Assembly (NCBI GenBank): GCA_019633425.1
Contig: WSUB01000038.1
Coordinates: 186,001 to 250,000, forward strand
Reading direction: 5' to 3'
DNA: 64,000 nt
Source: Tulasnella sp. 424
Taxonomy: Eukaryota; Basidiomycota; Agaricomycetes; Cantharellales; Tulasnellaceae
The notes below the pieces were generated by a model. The model had not been told where the DNA came from. It made no database searches and was given only the letters and a program-made list of their open reading frames with translations. The position numbers were made by a program, and so were the translations under genes. Below, piece by piece: positions 33,221 to 44,935 of this stretch; within the stretch, counting starts at the first letter, position 1; each line of letters starts with the position of its first letter.

Positions 33221-36200
33221 ATGGAGGAGTCTGACTCGACGGGGCCCCAGCTCGCGGGAGATGCCGACCAAAAGCTAAAAATTGCTGTGAGGGTATTTCA
33301 CCACTTGAGAGAACAATTACTGAAATAGTATCTTTAAGCGAGATATCCTTAGAGGAATTTCCTCCTGTCGAATTGATTCCGCCAGAATCAAAATGGAAGA
33401 TACCCTAGCAGGCATAAAAGGCGGTCAAGGCGTTGTTGTCATTGGAACACTTAGTCCCCCCGGAGCAACGAAGGAAGGGGAACCTGAAACTAAAGTGGCT
33501 GTGAAGAAGCTTGAATGGAACAGGGAGGATGTGGACGAGTCTGCAAAGTTTTTCAAGGTATCGTCGGCTGCGTCGACTGTGTTCATTGGTCTAACTGCTC
33601 GTCCTTAGTCCTTCGTCAACGAACTCAGTCTAATGGAATCACTTTCACACCCAAATATTATTATGCTCGTCGGATTCGTGGAAGACATGCAGAAAGGAGA
33701 CGCTTGGATGATTTTGCCCTGGGAAGGGAATGGCAACGTTCGAGAATTTTTGCAGTTTGGCGAGTGGGATATTCCAGAGCGTATATCTCTGGTGAGTGCG
33801 ATCTACAATGCTACAAAATATCTTAGTCACTGACTTTGTGGTATCTGCAGATTCAAGATACAGCAAAGGGACTGGAGTACTTGCATACTCGACAACTCCC
33901 TATTTGTCACGGTGACCTTAAATCTGTGAGTCCCCTGCGCTACTTTCTTAAATACTGCAACCTAATCCAATTGTTATCGCTCAAGCTCAACATCCTGGTC
34001 AACTCCTCCTACCATGCGGTTATCACCGACTTTGGGTCAGCCCGTATTAGACGAGACGCCGCCCCAGAGAAAACGGACAACACGTCGCCTGGAGCTCCGG
34101 TCTGCGAGGATGCAGCCGCAAAGTCAATGTCCCCAAAGGTCCAGCTCAACGCTTCCACCATGGAGCTCACCTTGACCGGACCGAAGTGGTCCCTACGGTG
34201 GACAGCTCCTGAGGTGTTGAATAACGGGTGCCAGGATTTACCCAGCGACATGTGGGCTTTGGGGTGGGTTGGCTGGGAGGTGGGTTCAACTCGGCTCAGT
34301 TGATGTTCTCCGTCTCTTAACTCCGAATCGCGACTATATGTCAGGTTGTAACTGGTAAAATCCCCTTTGAAAATCTCAACCGCGAGTCAATTGTGATATC
34401 ACATGTCATCAAAGGGAAATTCCCCGCGATTCGGGAAGATCCGGGCCTGTCCCATGTTCTCCAGCTCTGCAGCCTGATGACGGATTGTTGGCTCTCAGAT
34501 CCAGTGAAAAGGATCCAAGCTTCAACTTTTCAGCTCAAGGTTGGCACGATGGTGAGCACTTTGGTACATAATGGGATAATCGATTCTAAAATGAAACTCT
34601 TCAAGCCTTCAGCAACTCCTTCGGGTTATTCCGCCGGTGGTCAGAAAGTTCGGTCTGCCAACCTGCTTCTCGAGCTCGGGAGAACTTACGACCGGCAGAG
34701 CAATGGAGCTATGGCCGAGTCCCACCTCCGGTCAGCCTTTGATGTTGCAAGTCGAACGAAAGATAATTTGGCGATGGCGAACGCCTTGTATTGCCTCGGG
34801 AACGTCTTCCGCACTCAGTCGAAGAATTTGGAAGCAGAGGAGGCTTTCGCGGAAGCGCACAACATCTACACGGGTATCAGCAATGACGTGGGCGCTGCAA
34901 ACGCGTTGCTCGGCCTGGGGAATCTTTATCGCGCCCAATCGAGGTATCGGGAGGCGGAGAAGGCTTTCACTGAAGCGCACGAGATCTACTCTCGTATCAG
35001 GAATGACATGGGTGCCGCAAACGCGTTGCAGGGCCTGGGGAATATTTATCGCGCTCAGTCGAGGGATCAGGAGGCGGAGAAGGCTTTCACGGAAGCGCAC
35101 GACATCCACTCTCGCATCGGGAATGACATGGGTGCCGCAAACGCGTTAATCGGCTCGGGAGAAATCTATCGCGCTCAGTCGAGGTATCAGGAGGCGGAGA
35201 AGGCTTTCAGGGAAGCGCACGACATCCACTCTCGCATCGGGAGTGACATGGGTACCGCAAACGCGTTGGACGGCCTGGGACAAATCTATTGCGTTCAGTC
35301 GAGGAATCAGGAGGCGGAGAAGGCTTTCACGGAAGCGCACGACATCCACTCTCGCATCGGAAATGACATTGGTGCCGCAAACGCGTTGGACGGCCTGGGA
35401 GAAATCTATCGCGCTCAGTCGAGGAATCAGGAGGCGGAGAAGGCTTTCACGGAAGCGCACGAGATTCACTCCCGCGTTGGCAACGACAAGGGCACTGCAG
35501 ACGCGTTATTCGGCTTAGGCAATACCTATCGCGCACAGTCGAGGACCAGCGAGGCTGAGAAGGCTTTCAACCACGCCCACAACATCTACTCTCGAATCGG
35601 AGACATCCACGGTACCGGGAACGCGTTACGCAGCCTCGCAATGCTTTATCGTGATCAGTGCAGATACGACGACGCGGAAGCATCCTATCGCCTAGCAGCT
35701 GCTTCTTATGACCGTGCTGAGGACGGTGACAGCAGAGCCAGAACGCTATTCTCCTTCGGTAAAGCCCATCATACCCAGCACAGATATCCTGAGGCGGAGG
35801 AGGCAGTCACCGAGGCCCTTGCCATCTGGGTCAGCATTGGCAATGAACAATGTCAAGCAGGCGCTTTATCGCTTTTGTCACAGATCTTCGAATCTCAATC
35901 GAGGGGCGACGAAGAAAAGGATGCGCTCATTCAAGCCGAGGCCATATATGCCCGAATCGGCCGTGATGCATATCGCGCAAGGACATTGGACCTGCTCGGC
36001 GGTGTCCACTTCGCGCAGAGCGCGTACGACGAAGCGGAGGAGTGTTACCGCCTTGCTCAAGCTGTATTCTCAAGCATGGACGACGTTCGCGGTGAAGCCA
36101 TCGAGTTGCTCCGTCTTGGGGCGCTTTACGTCTGCCAGGATCGACACGACGAGGCGGAGGAATGCCTCGCCGACGCGCGTGTAGCATACGCTAGGATTGG

Positions 36201-36411
36201 AGACATGGAGATTGAAGCCAAAGCGTTGGATCGATTGATGGGAGTACAAGTTCTGCAACACAAATTGGTGGATGCGAAGGCTGCTTGTGTGGAGGCTCGC
36301 GAAATGTACGCGCAAATGGGCCGGCCAATGAGTGAGATGTGTAAAAAGGTTTGGGGGCTTGTCCAGCCCCTGGATAACCCAATTGGATCGATGTTAGCGG
36401 GTCCTTTCTAA
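33221..36411 (+). CDS. Kinase-TPR protein D (14 TPRs)
   Basis: Exons 33221-33286, 33339-33557, 33609-33791, 33851-33925, 33986-34279, 34345-34551 and 34606-36411 give about 949 residues. The kinase is complete, with VAVKK (Lys78), HGD (Asp178), DFG (Asp196) and APE. The internal Met that could serve as an alternative start in the other copies (residue 29) is Ile here, which supports initiation in exon 1. Fourteen TPRs (one, seven consensus, six C-terminal) make it the shortest intact array of the A/B/D group. Intron 2 and exons 2-3 are almost identical to A, while exon 5 is not. Confidence 0.85.
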
Positions 36412-36472
36412 TCACAGAGGCCCACCGCTTTGTGAAGAAGCAGATATTTATGGATCGGTAGGCCGAAAGAGC

Positions 36473-37090
36473 TCTTGACTCAATTTCAGTACTGTCATAC
36501 TGGCTCCGTGTAACTCATCGTCGAAAGAGTTACTCCGTTGATGGGGTTATATTCCTCCGGCTGCCTGCCACCTTTCCATCCGCTAGACTACCCTCCGCAA
36601 CGATTTCTTCCTATATCCAATTGAAGTTAGCTACCGCCGAGGTCAAGAATTGGAACCACCAAGATTCATTTCCTAGAATGTTTTCTCAGACGTCATTATG
36701 CGGGTATCAATTGCCGACCCAAATATTTACTGTGCACGGTCCTCGATCCGTTGAGACTTTGGCATCATCGCACTCGAACTCAGATGTCAGTGTGTGGCGG
36801 CCTTCTAGCGGCTCAGCCGACATCGCGGCGCGCTAGGTTGCTGGTGACAGGGACTCGGATCTTTGTCGTGGTCGACTTGGACCGGACCTTCGAGTGCCCT
36901 TCACTGGGGCTGCGGTGGGGGACGGGGGCTCAAGGTGATTGGTCGATTCCTGACGATCAGGGGAACCTTCCCAACTCCGAGCGAGACTCGTCAATCCGTG
37001 TTTGGTCCCTTCGATTTCTTTCCTTCCCTTTGAGTTGAATTCGGATGTGGAGTGACGTAATCGCACTCGTCACATAAAATGAACACACCC
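36473..37090. repeat. Spacer block shared downstream of D and A
   Basis: Near copy of 12803-13430. It starts only about 60 bases after the D stop codon, so the 3' UTR intron region seen after A and B has been lost here by deletion. Confidence 0.75.
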
Positions 37091-37960
37091 AGTTCATCTT
37101 GTCCACTGTTTCAAAGTAGGAGCAGTTTGGCATGTGCTGGTGTTATGTGAGGCAACGTTTTGCATGTAGGTCAGCTGGAGGAACTTTGTGTTTGCTCTTC
37201 GTCGTGGCCATGGACCCTGGAATCTCAATGTCAACTGCTCCCAAAGGACAATATTGTTCCCTCCTCCTCATTGTAATGCCTCTGACCTATCACATTTCCC
37301 TCTCATCACGACCTTGCACGACTACAGTCTCTAATGTGTTCTGGCCCAAACACGCTCTGTCTCAGCTTCCAGAGACAAAAACTCATATCGACTCCGGCGC
37401 CTACTGTTCCCATCACTCACGGCCCGCCGCCTTGCAGTAACAGCCTTCAAGTGACATACGCTACAGCCCTATGTACGCATAGAGGTAACGCATGGAACGT
37501 GCAAACGGAGGGCGATGTGGTTGAATTTACCCATTCTGCGGCACGCTAGTCGCGCATCTCCCGGAGGAGGGCTAACTTTGGACCACCGCTGGACCACCCT
37601 CGATGGCATTGGTGGACAGGTAAGTGAGTACATACCATTCAATCCCCTTCCCTCGAATCATTTCTAACTATTTGCGCCACGGGTTTCACAGTTCTCCAAG
37701 ACTGCTCAAAACGACGGTAGTTTCGCGTTTTGTCCAGCAAGATGGCGGCATGCGGGACTATTGGCTTGTTGGGCCCGTACAAACCCTCTACCATCTCGCG
37801 AGCTGAACGCTGTTAACACGTTTGCGGTTGTTCTTCTGTCTTACTCGGGTGGTAAGGAGGACTCATGATCTGTTTCATTTTGTTACTGAACCGTATTACG
37901 CCGATGCCGTGATTTTCAGCGACAAGACGCACCGACACACATGGTGACATATTCGCCATT
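37091..37960 (+). pseudogene. Relic of gene Y, copy 4 (5' part)
   Basis: It contains the CTGGAATCTCAATGTCAACT word near 37210, but the start codon of the short first exon is ACG (about 37505). The following peptide (EGDVVEFTHSAAR) ends in TAG. An intron-like GTAAGT...GGTTTCACAG (about 37620-37692) and a TTTTCAGCGACAAGACG acceptor region near 37917 correspond to copies 1 and 3. It is clearly decayed. Confidence 0.4.
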
Positions 37961-40054
37961 GGAACCAAAGACTGCTCTAAACCTGTGATATCAGCAACTG
38001 CACCCTCTATCGAACGTGGCTTCGTCACGGCTTGAGCCTACTTTCGACCCATTCCTCGTCATGGGGCTCGTCAAACCGCTACGTAGGCCCAACATGCTAG
38101 CTACGTCCTCGCCTCACACGAAAATCCCAGCCCACTCCGATATCACACAGTTGATCTGATAGGCAGTAGGGGAGGGGGGCACGAATCAGTGAGTCTTCGC
38201 GTGGTGGAAACAAAGTTCAAGTATCGTGACTGACGTCGTTTCTTTTCCAAGTAGGGTCTGCGTTTTAGGACACCGTTGAAAGGTCACAACTCTCGGCAAA
38301 TATAGGGATTCCCGTCGATTTGGTCAAAGTACCCTACTACGCATATTGCGGATCGGATCGTCGGAGCTGATCTGCTTCTGCCCACTCTCTTGACGGTGTG
38401 TAATACCTTTATTTTCGACTGCATAAAATGATTTACTTCCCACCCGACAGTAGCTCCCCCCGCTGTCGATCTCCTCGGCTGCTACCTTCTCCTCAGACTG
38501 GATCCTCTGTCGACTGACCCCTTGGTCCAAATGGCAACTTGAAGAAGCAAAGCGAAGAACTGGCTCTGCAAGCGGTCGTCGCGGTTTTGGCACAGACTTC
38601 CAGGCCCTCAACCCCCTCAACAGACCTGTTCCGTCTTCTTGATTTTCAATCGTCACTCACTCACCAAAGTCGCTACGCCACAAAGGCGAGGTTCCCTCAA
38701 CGGCTTCAGAGTGTCGTTGACATCTTGGCGCTGGTAAGCGATTGCGTCCACCTCCTTTGAACGCACCCAAGACGACTCACCGATTTGGATCGGCGTAGCC
38801 CATTCATCTGATACCCCGGCTATTGGGGCACGGGCTCTCGTTCACTCCCTCGACGAAAGCCAAGACGAAACTCGACAACAGACATCGCCAAGGCATTCCA
38901 TACTCTCAGTTCGTTGAAAGGTCCATGCACATTCTACCGTTTCCAACGGCCCAAGTTCAGGCGTGCACTGATGCGTTCGGTTCTTTCTAGTGTTGTGAGA
39001 AACGCCCATCTTGTGGGCTCGTCGTCTCTCGGCTTGTCACTCTAAACTCAACAGTGCTCACTCTCTGTAGCTTCAGTAGTCAATATATTTCTGTCTCACA
39101 TGATCTCTTAGCCTAGTGCACCTACTAGCCAAGCACCAGGTTGTTAGAACCGTGTGGCCTTCGATACGCTAATCATCGGCCCTCTCGGACATAGCTTGAT
39201 GTACACCCAGAGCACCCAATGAGCCCCAACTCACCTGTTGGTACGGCTGACTGGTGTATTTAGAACGAAAAAGAGCATAGACGGGAGTAGGTGGAGAGGT
39301 CTACGGGGTCAACTTGTCTGTCTGCCCTCCGCTCTGTCACGAGCTGAAGCACTCTCGAAATTTTGAACCCCTTTCTTCAGTTAGCAGGCATTCGGGGAAG
39401 CGCACCCAAGTCCTGCTCCTGAATAGTGATTTCAGGCAGGAATGTGACCCCCCTCAACGCGACCTCCGGAGCAGCATCCATATGCATGATCGAAAGACCG
39501 AATTCCCCATCCCTCGGTAATCATGATTTCGTCGAGTGAATTTCGAAGGGGGGCAAGATTGCAAGACTTTTCAGAGTGGCCTGAAAGCATATCTCACAGC
39601 GAACAAGTTGCCGAACAAGTTGCCGAACAAGGGTGACGATGCCGAACTTCTTCATTTCACTTGTTCACATGTGATTGCTCCGCAAGTTCTGAGAAGGTGA
39701 GCCGGGGCCGTCTATACCGAATACATACTCCACAAACAGCCTTGTCCACTTCACAGAGGGAATTCTGCTCCGAGGTACGAGGGATCTGAGACCGTAAAGG
39801 GATAACTGTGATGCGATCATGGCCTCATGCTCAGAGTAGTTACGGAGTTTAGAGCACCTCAGTGACTGGTCCTGGACAAAGTGACATGAATGTTTTACGA
39901 GTTGACGATTGCACGGGCCGTTAAGTGGGTGACAACAGCATTCGATGAGAGCTACTAATAATGCAACTCAGGTTGAATTGGGCAAAAGCGCCGCCCTAGA
40001 AAGCCTCGGGTGGAGCCGAGCAAAGCCGAACAAAGTGGTACCCCAAACCGAACG
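37961..40054. other. Spacer upstream of E, no firm gene
   Basis: Mostly not recognised elsewhere in the window. An exon-like open stretch at 38539-38732 (SEELALQAVVAVLAQ ... QRLQSVVDILAL) ends at a GTAAGC donor, but no partner exon is convincing. Near 39600-39640 the word GAACAAGTTGCC is repeated in tandem, and CACAGCGAACAAG is shared with 46004 upstream of F. The right part (39880-40050) resembles the distal spacers of the other units. Confidence 0.35.
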
Positions 40055-40482
40055 TTTCTATCTTGCCGCATTCCTCGCATGAATCACGACGTAATCTCCG
40101 CTCTCGACAGAAATCACTGGCCTATTAATCTCAGAAAAGAAGGCTCCGAGATTTTGGTGCTGACAAGCAGGGCTCGTAATGAGGGGCTGCCCAAAACGAC
40201 TGCGGAGTAAGTCCCGTGTCGAATCATTGCTTCTGCTGCGCGTTTGATGATCAAGAGAACTGTGAGGGTGCAGGTGGAGTCTTTTAGATTGACGCGCTAA
40301 TTATCTCGCCAATTGTGAAGGTAAGAGCCATACACACCCTCCGTTCGTGCCCTTCGCTTTAGGAGCTGTCGCTTCCTCTTAGGAACACCTCACCTCTCAT
40401 CGTCAGCCATTCCCCTTTGCGCTGTTACTGCTTCAAGTTTCTGTTCCTGGGAAATATTCATCTCGAATAAACGTCTTATCGA
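40055..40482 (+). promoter_or_regulatory. Upstream block of gene E
   Basis: A diverged version of the conserved block. TCAGAAAAGAAGGCTCCGAG near 40130, AATTGTGAAGGTAAGAGCCA near 40311 and CACCCTCCGTTCGTGCCCTT near 40335 keep the order. The TATA-like element is weak (CGCTTTAGGAGC). Confidence 0.45.
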
Positions 40483-43400
40483 ATGGCCGACTCGGACTCG
40501 ACGGCAACCCAGCTCGCGGAAGACGCGGGCCAAACGATTAAAAAGGCTGTAAGAGTATTGGATTCCAAATGAACAAAATAGTTGCTGACTTTACAAATCT
40601 CAAGCGAGATATCCTCAGTGGAATGTCTGCTCACCGAATCGATCCCTCCCGAATCACAATGACAGAAACCGAACCATGCGCCAAAGGCGGTCAGGGCGTC
40701 GTTGTCATTGGAACACTCAGTCACCCTGAAGCCCCACAAGAAAGTTTAGCGGAAGTGAAAGTAGCTGTAAAGAAGCTTGAATGGAAGCGGGATGATGCCG
40801 ACGAATCCTCTAAGTTTTTCAAGGTACTTCCAGCCGCATCATATTCACTGTCATCTCAGTTCTGACTGCGGTACATCAGTCCTATGTCAACGAGCTCATT
40901 CTGATGGCATCGCTTTCTCATCCTAATATTATTATGCTTGTCGGATTCGTTGAAGACATGCAAAAAGGAGACGCTTGGATTGTTCTACCTTGGGAAGCGA
41001 ATGGCAACATTCGAGAATTTTTGCAGTCGGGCGAGTGGGATATTCCAGAGTGTATCTCTCTGGTAAGTGCAAGCTAAAGCGTCAGGCAATATTTTAGTCA
41101 CCATGTCTATGATATCTGTAGATTCAAGATACAGCGAAGGGACTGGAGTATTTGCACAGCCAACAACCCCCCATTTGTCATGGCGACCTTAAATCTGTAA
41201 GTTCCCCGAGTGCCCTCTCAGAGACCTCAACCTAACCCATTTGTTGCTCAGTTGAACATTCTGGTCAACTCCTTATATCATGCAGTTATTACCGATTTCG
41301 GATCAGCTCGTATTCGAAGGAGTCTCGACCCGGAGAAACAAGATAGTGGGCGAGCTGGAGCTGCGGCTTGTGATGACCAAGTCGCAGGGTCTACCTCCCC
41401 AAAGGCCCAATTCAACCCATCCACCTTGGAGCTCACGTTAACTGGGCCGAAGTTTTCTCTGCGTTGGACTGCTCCCGAAGTGTTGAATAACGGCATCCAG
41501 GATTTAGCCAGCGACATGTGGGCTTTAGGGTGGGTTTGTTGGGAGGTGAGTAGAGCACGGCTCAGTTGACGTTCGTTTCGTTTTACTTACATCTGCGACT
41601 ACGTGTCAGGTTGTAACTGGCAAAATCCCCTTTGAAGATCTCAACCGCGAGTCGGTCATTATAGTACATGCCATAAAGGGGAAATTGCCTGCGATTCGGG
41701 AGGACGCCAGTCTGTCTCTTGTTCTCATGCTCTGCAGTCTAATGTCGGATTGTTGGCTCTCAGAGCCAGTCAAGAGGATCCATGTTTCCACTTTTCAGCT
41801 AAAAGTTGCTAAGATGGTGAGCCCTTCGATGGAAAATGAAACTATCGACTCCGAAATGACCATCCGTCAGCCTTCCGAGACCCCCTCAGGTCATACGGCC
41901 AGCGGTCAGAAGGTGCGGTCGGCGCGTCTCCTCCTCCAGCTGGGAAGAATGTATGAACTTCACTACGATCTGGCTATGGCCGAGTCCCACTACTCTTCAT
42001 CCCTGGACGTCGCAACACGAACAAACGACGACAGCGTAAAGGCGCATGCCTTGGGCTGCCTTGGAGACCTCTATCGAGCTAGGTCGAACCATCGAGAAGC
42101 CGAAAGTGCATACAAACAAGCGCAGGACATTCATTCCCGCATCGGCAATGACCTCGGTACCGCAAATGCGTTGAATGGCCTGGGGGAGACCTACCGCACT
42201 CAGTTAAGAATTCAAGAGTCGGAGAAAGCTTTCATGATCGCGCACGAGATTTACTCTCGTATCGGCGATGATGTTGGTGCCGCAAATGCATTGAACAATC
42301 TAGGCGAAAGTTACCGCGCTCAGCTTAGAAATCAAGAGGCGGAGAAGGCTTTCAAGGAAGCTCACGAGATCCACTCTCGCATCGGCAGCGATTTAGGTGT
42401 TGCTACGGCGTTGGCTGGTCTGGGAGGGATTTATCGCTTTCAGTTGAGAAATCAAGAGGCGGAGAGGGCATTCGCGGAAGCATATCAAATATACGCTCGC
42501 ATAGGCGACAGTTGCGGCGCAGCGTATGCATTACATGGCCTGGGGAGTACGTATCTCACTCAATCGAGAAATCAGGAGGCGGAGAAGATCTTTATCTTAG
42601 CGCACGAGATCTCCTCTCGCGTCGGCGACGACTTCCATGCTGCAAATACGTTGAACGGTCTGGGCGAAAGCTACCACGCTCAGCTTAGATATCAAGAGGC
42701 GGAGAAGACTTTCTCGGAAGCCTACGAGATCCACTCCCGCATTGGCAACGACTCGGGTTCCGCAATTGCATTGTCCGGCCTCGGAAATACTTATCGGGCT
42801 CAGTCGAGGAATCACGAAGCGGAGAAGGCTCTTATGGAAGCCCGCAAAATTTACCGTTGCATCGGCAACGACTTCAAAACCGGGAGCACTGCACGCAGCC
42901 ATATAATGGCTTACTGCCACCAGAGGAGAAACGACGGGACGGGCCCTCGGGCACAGGCTACTAGCAATAGTTCTGATACCGATGACTCCAGAGCGAGAAC
43001 GCTGATAGCCGTGGGGAAACGCGTTACGCGCAGTGCGAATACCTCGAAGCAGAGGATTCTGTTACCGAAGCACTTGCGATCTGGCTCAGCGTTGGTAACG
43101 AGCCAGGTCAAGCGATTGCATCTTTACTTCTGTCGCAGATATTCAAGTTTCAATCAAAAAGCGTCGAAGAGATGGCTGCACTAATCCAAGCGGAAGCCGC
43201 GCTTTCCCGAATCGGCGATCACGAGCTTCTGGCATGGACTTTGGATCGGCTCGGCGACCTTCACTACGCGCAAGGCACGTACATCAAAGCAGGGGAGCAT
43301 TACCGCAGCGCTCAAGCCATATTCTCAAGCATGGACGACGTTCAGGGTGAAGCCAACGTGTTGCTCAGTCTTGGCAGGATCTCTGTTCTCCAGGATCGAC

Positions 43401-43633
43401 AGGACGAGGCAGAAAAGTACTTCGCTAAGGCGCACGCTGCATTTGTTAGCATTGGCGATGATGGCAATATGGCAAATTCCCTGGATGGGCTGACGGGAGT
43501 ATATACCGGACAAGGCAAATTCACTGAGGCGAAGGCGGCTTGCATGGAAGCTCGCGAGGTTTACAAGCGAATGGGTCGGCCGATGAGTAAGATATGCGCC
43601 TCGGCCTGGGATCTCTATGAGCTCTCGGAGTAA
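40483..43633 (+). pseudogene. Kinase-TPR gene E, frameshifted
   Basis: Exons 40483-40548, 40605-40823, 40880-41062, 41122-41196, 41252-41545, 41610-41816 and 41871 onward. The kinase is intact (Lys78, HGD, DFG, APE) and is followed by one plus seven TPRs. In the ninth the protein loses its pattern (about 42890-43000), and near 43020-43040 the frame shifts. The frame reading RYAQCEYLEAEDS and EALAIWLSVGNE restores homology and stays open to a stop at 43631-43633. Read as it stands, the first frame ends at 43184 with a garbled tail and lacks the last TPRs. No normal intron bridges the gap. It is either a young pseudogene, a truncated but expressed kinase, or an assembly error. Confidence 0.75.
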
Positions 43634-44379
43634 GGGATCAAATTGCTCCCGGAAGGTATTTTCAGCTCGTACGTGTCGGGTACGACCCCGTGCCGACAAA
43701 CGCTCCTGCCCCTAACCGTAGTCATTTCCAGGCGATCTTTCCAAGTCTTACTACCGTCAGTCCAATTCTTCGGTGTTCGTATTTCCTCTTTATACTATGC
43801 CTTATCCCGGATGCTTCTTTACTTGACACGTTGTCTGTTAACGTTGGGAGGTGCCTTCACCTGCGACTAGTCTCCTATCTGACAGCTTCTTTATGGAACA
43901 AACTATATCCCTTGAGTAACATCTGTGGATGCGAAAGTGTCTGCTCCTCTTGGCTTTTATGTTATCCGATACACGGAGTAATACGAATAGGTAATCGTTG
44001 AACGTGGTGCGTTCGTCCTTTTGATGTCCCTATGGACGTCTTTATCAACGAAATCAAATCTATTCAGCTCACAGAATGACGTTGTTTTGCCGCTTAGAGA
44101 GGATGGACGAGTATTGGTTGATGCAAAATTCGACAAGACGCGGTCGAGATCTACGGATGTGGTGCTGGAATGGAGGATTGTTCCGAAGTAGAGGTACCGG
44201 TGCGAGCGTGACCGGGACTAGTACTGTGGCGTCCTGGATTGCAATGACGACTGAAGTTGTCCCTCCTTCGTCCGAAATGGAATGACGTCATATGAATGCG
44301 TGTACCCAATTAACGCTCCGCCATCTCTTTCGGTCAAGGCGAATCAGTCATGCTAAATAGACTCTCTGGTGTTTGAGAT
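43634..44379. other. Downstream region of E, no gene seen
   Basis: A possible 3' UTR intron can be drawn (GTACGT at 43669 to TTTCCAG at 43732), matching the acceptor position of the other genes, but the donor is not conserved. The rest shows no coding frame that I can support. Confidence 0.35.
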
Positions 44380-44935
44380 GTGAAGAGACGTCCATCTGGT
44401 GGCGTGATGGGAATTTGTTTGCTCGTGCCTGAATCTCAATGTCAACTGGTGTTCCTTTCCAACCCGTTCCTTCTTTCTCAGAGCCTCTTCTCGCAATATA
44501 CTCTTCCCACCAGCGTCTGGAATAACATGTGCTCTCTGATGCTCCCTAGTTCAGACACAAAGCCTGTCTCAGTTTGCAGAGGCAAAAAGATCAGACCAAA
44601 TACCTTGTCCTCGTCACTGTGACACCCACGGGCGTTCAGCAGCTTCAAGGTACACGCGGAGTGGCAATGCATGAAACATGCAAATGGAGACAACCACCAT
44701 TGAATATAACGACTCTTCATCCCGCCAGTCGGCGCATCTTCTGGAAGAGAGCTGGTCACTACGTCGCTACCGTTCATGGCAGCGGGGTCCAAGTACATGA
44801 ATCTGTCACATTGAATTTCCTTTCATTGAATACTTGCTAATTATCTACGCCGCTGTTTTAGCCCTCCCGAAAAGATAGTGCTATCGACTGCTCCGGGCAT
44901 GTTCGCTCCAAGTTTCTGAATAACGAAGATGAAGG
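44380..44935 (+). pseudogene. Relic of gene Y, copy 5 (5' part)
   Basis: The CTGAATCTCAATGTCAACTG word is at 44429. The short first exon opens at ATG 44684 with METTTIEYNDSSSRQSAHLL and stays open for 39 codons. The acceptor region GCCGCTGTTTTAG near 44850 matches copy 1. The 3' half is absent. Confidence 0.4.

Noticed and set aside
38539..38760. Small gene upstream of E
   Set aside because: One exon-like stretch ending in a donor, but no start, partner exon or paralogous copy to support it.
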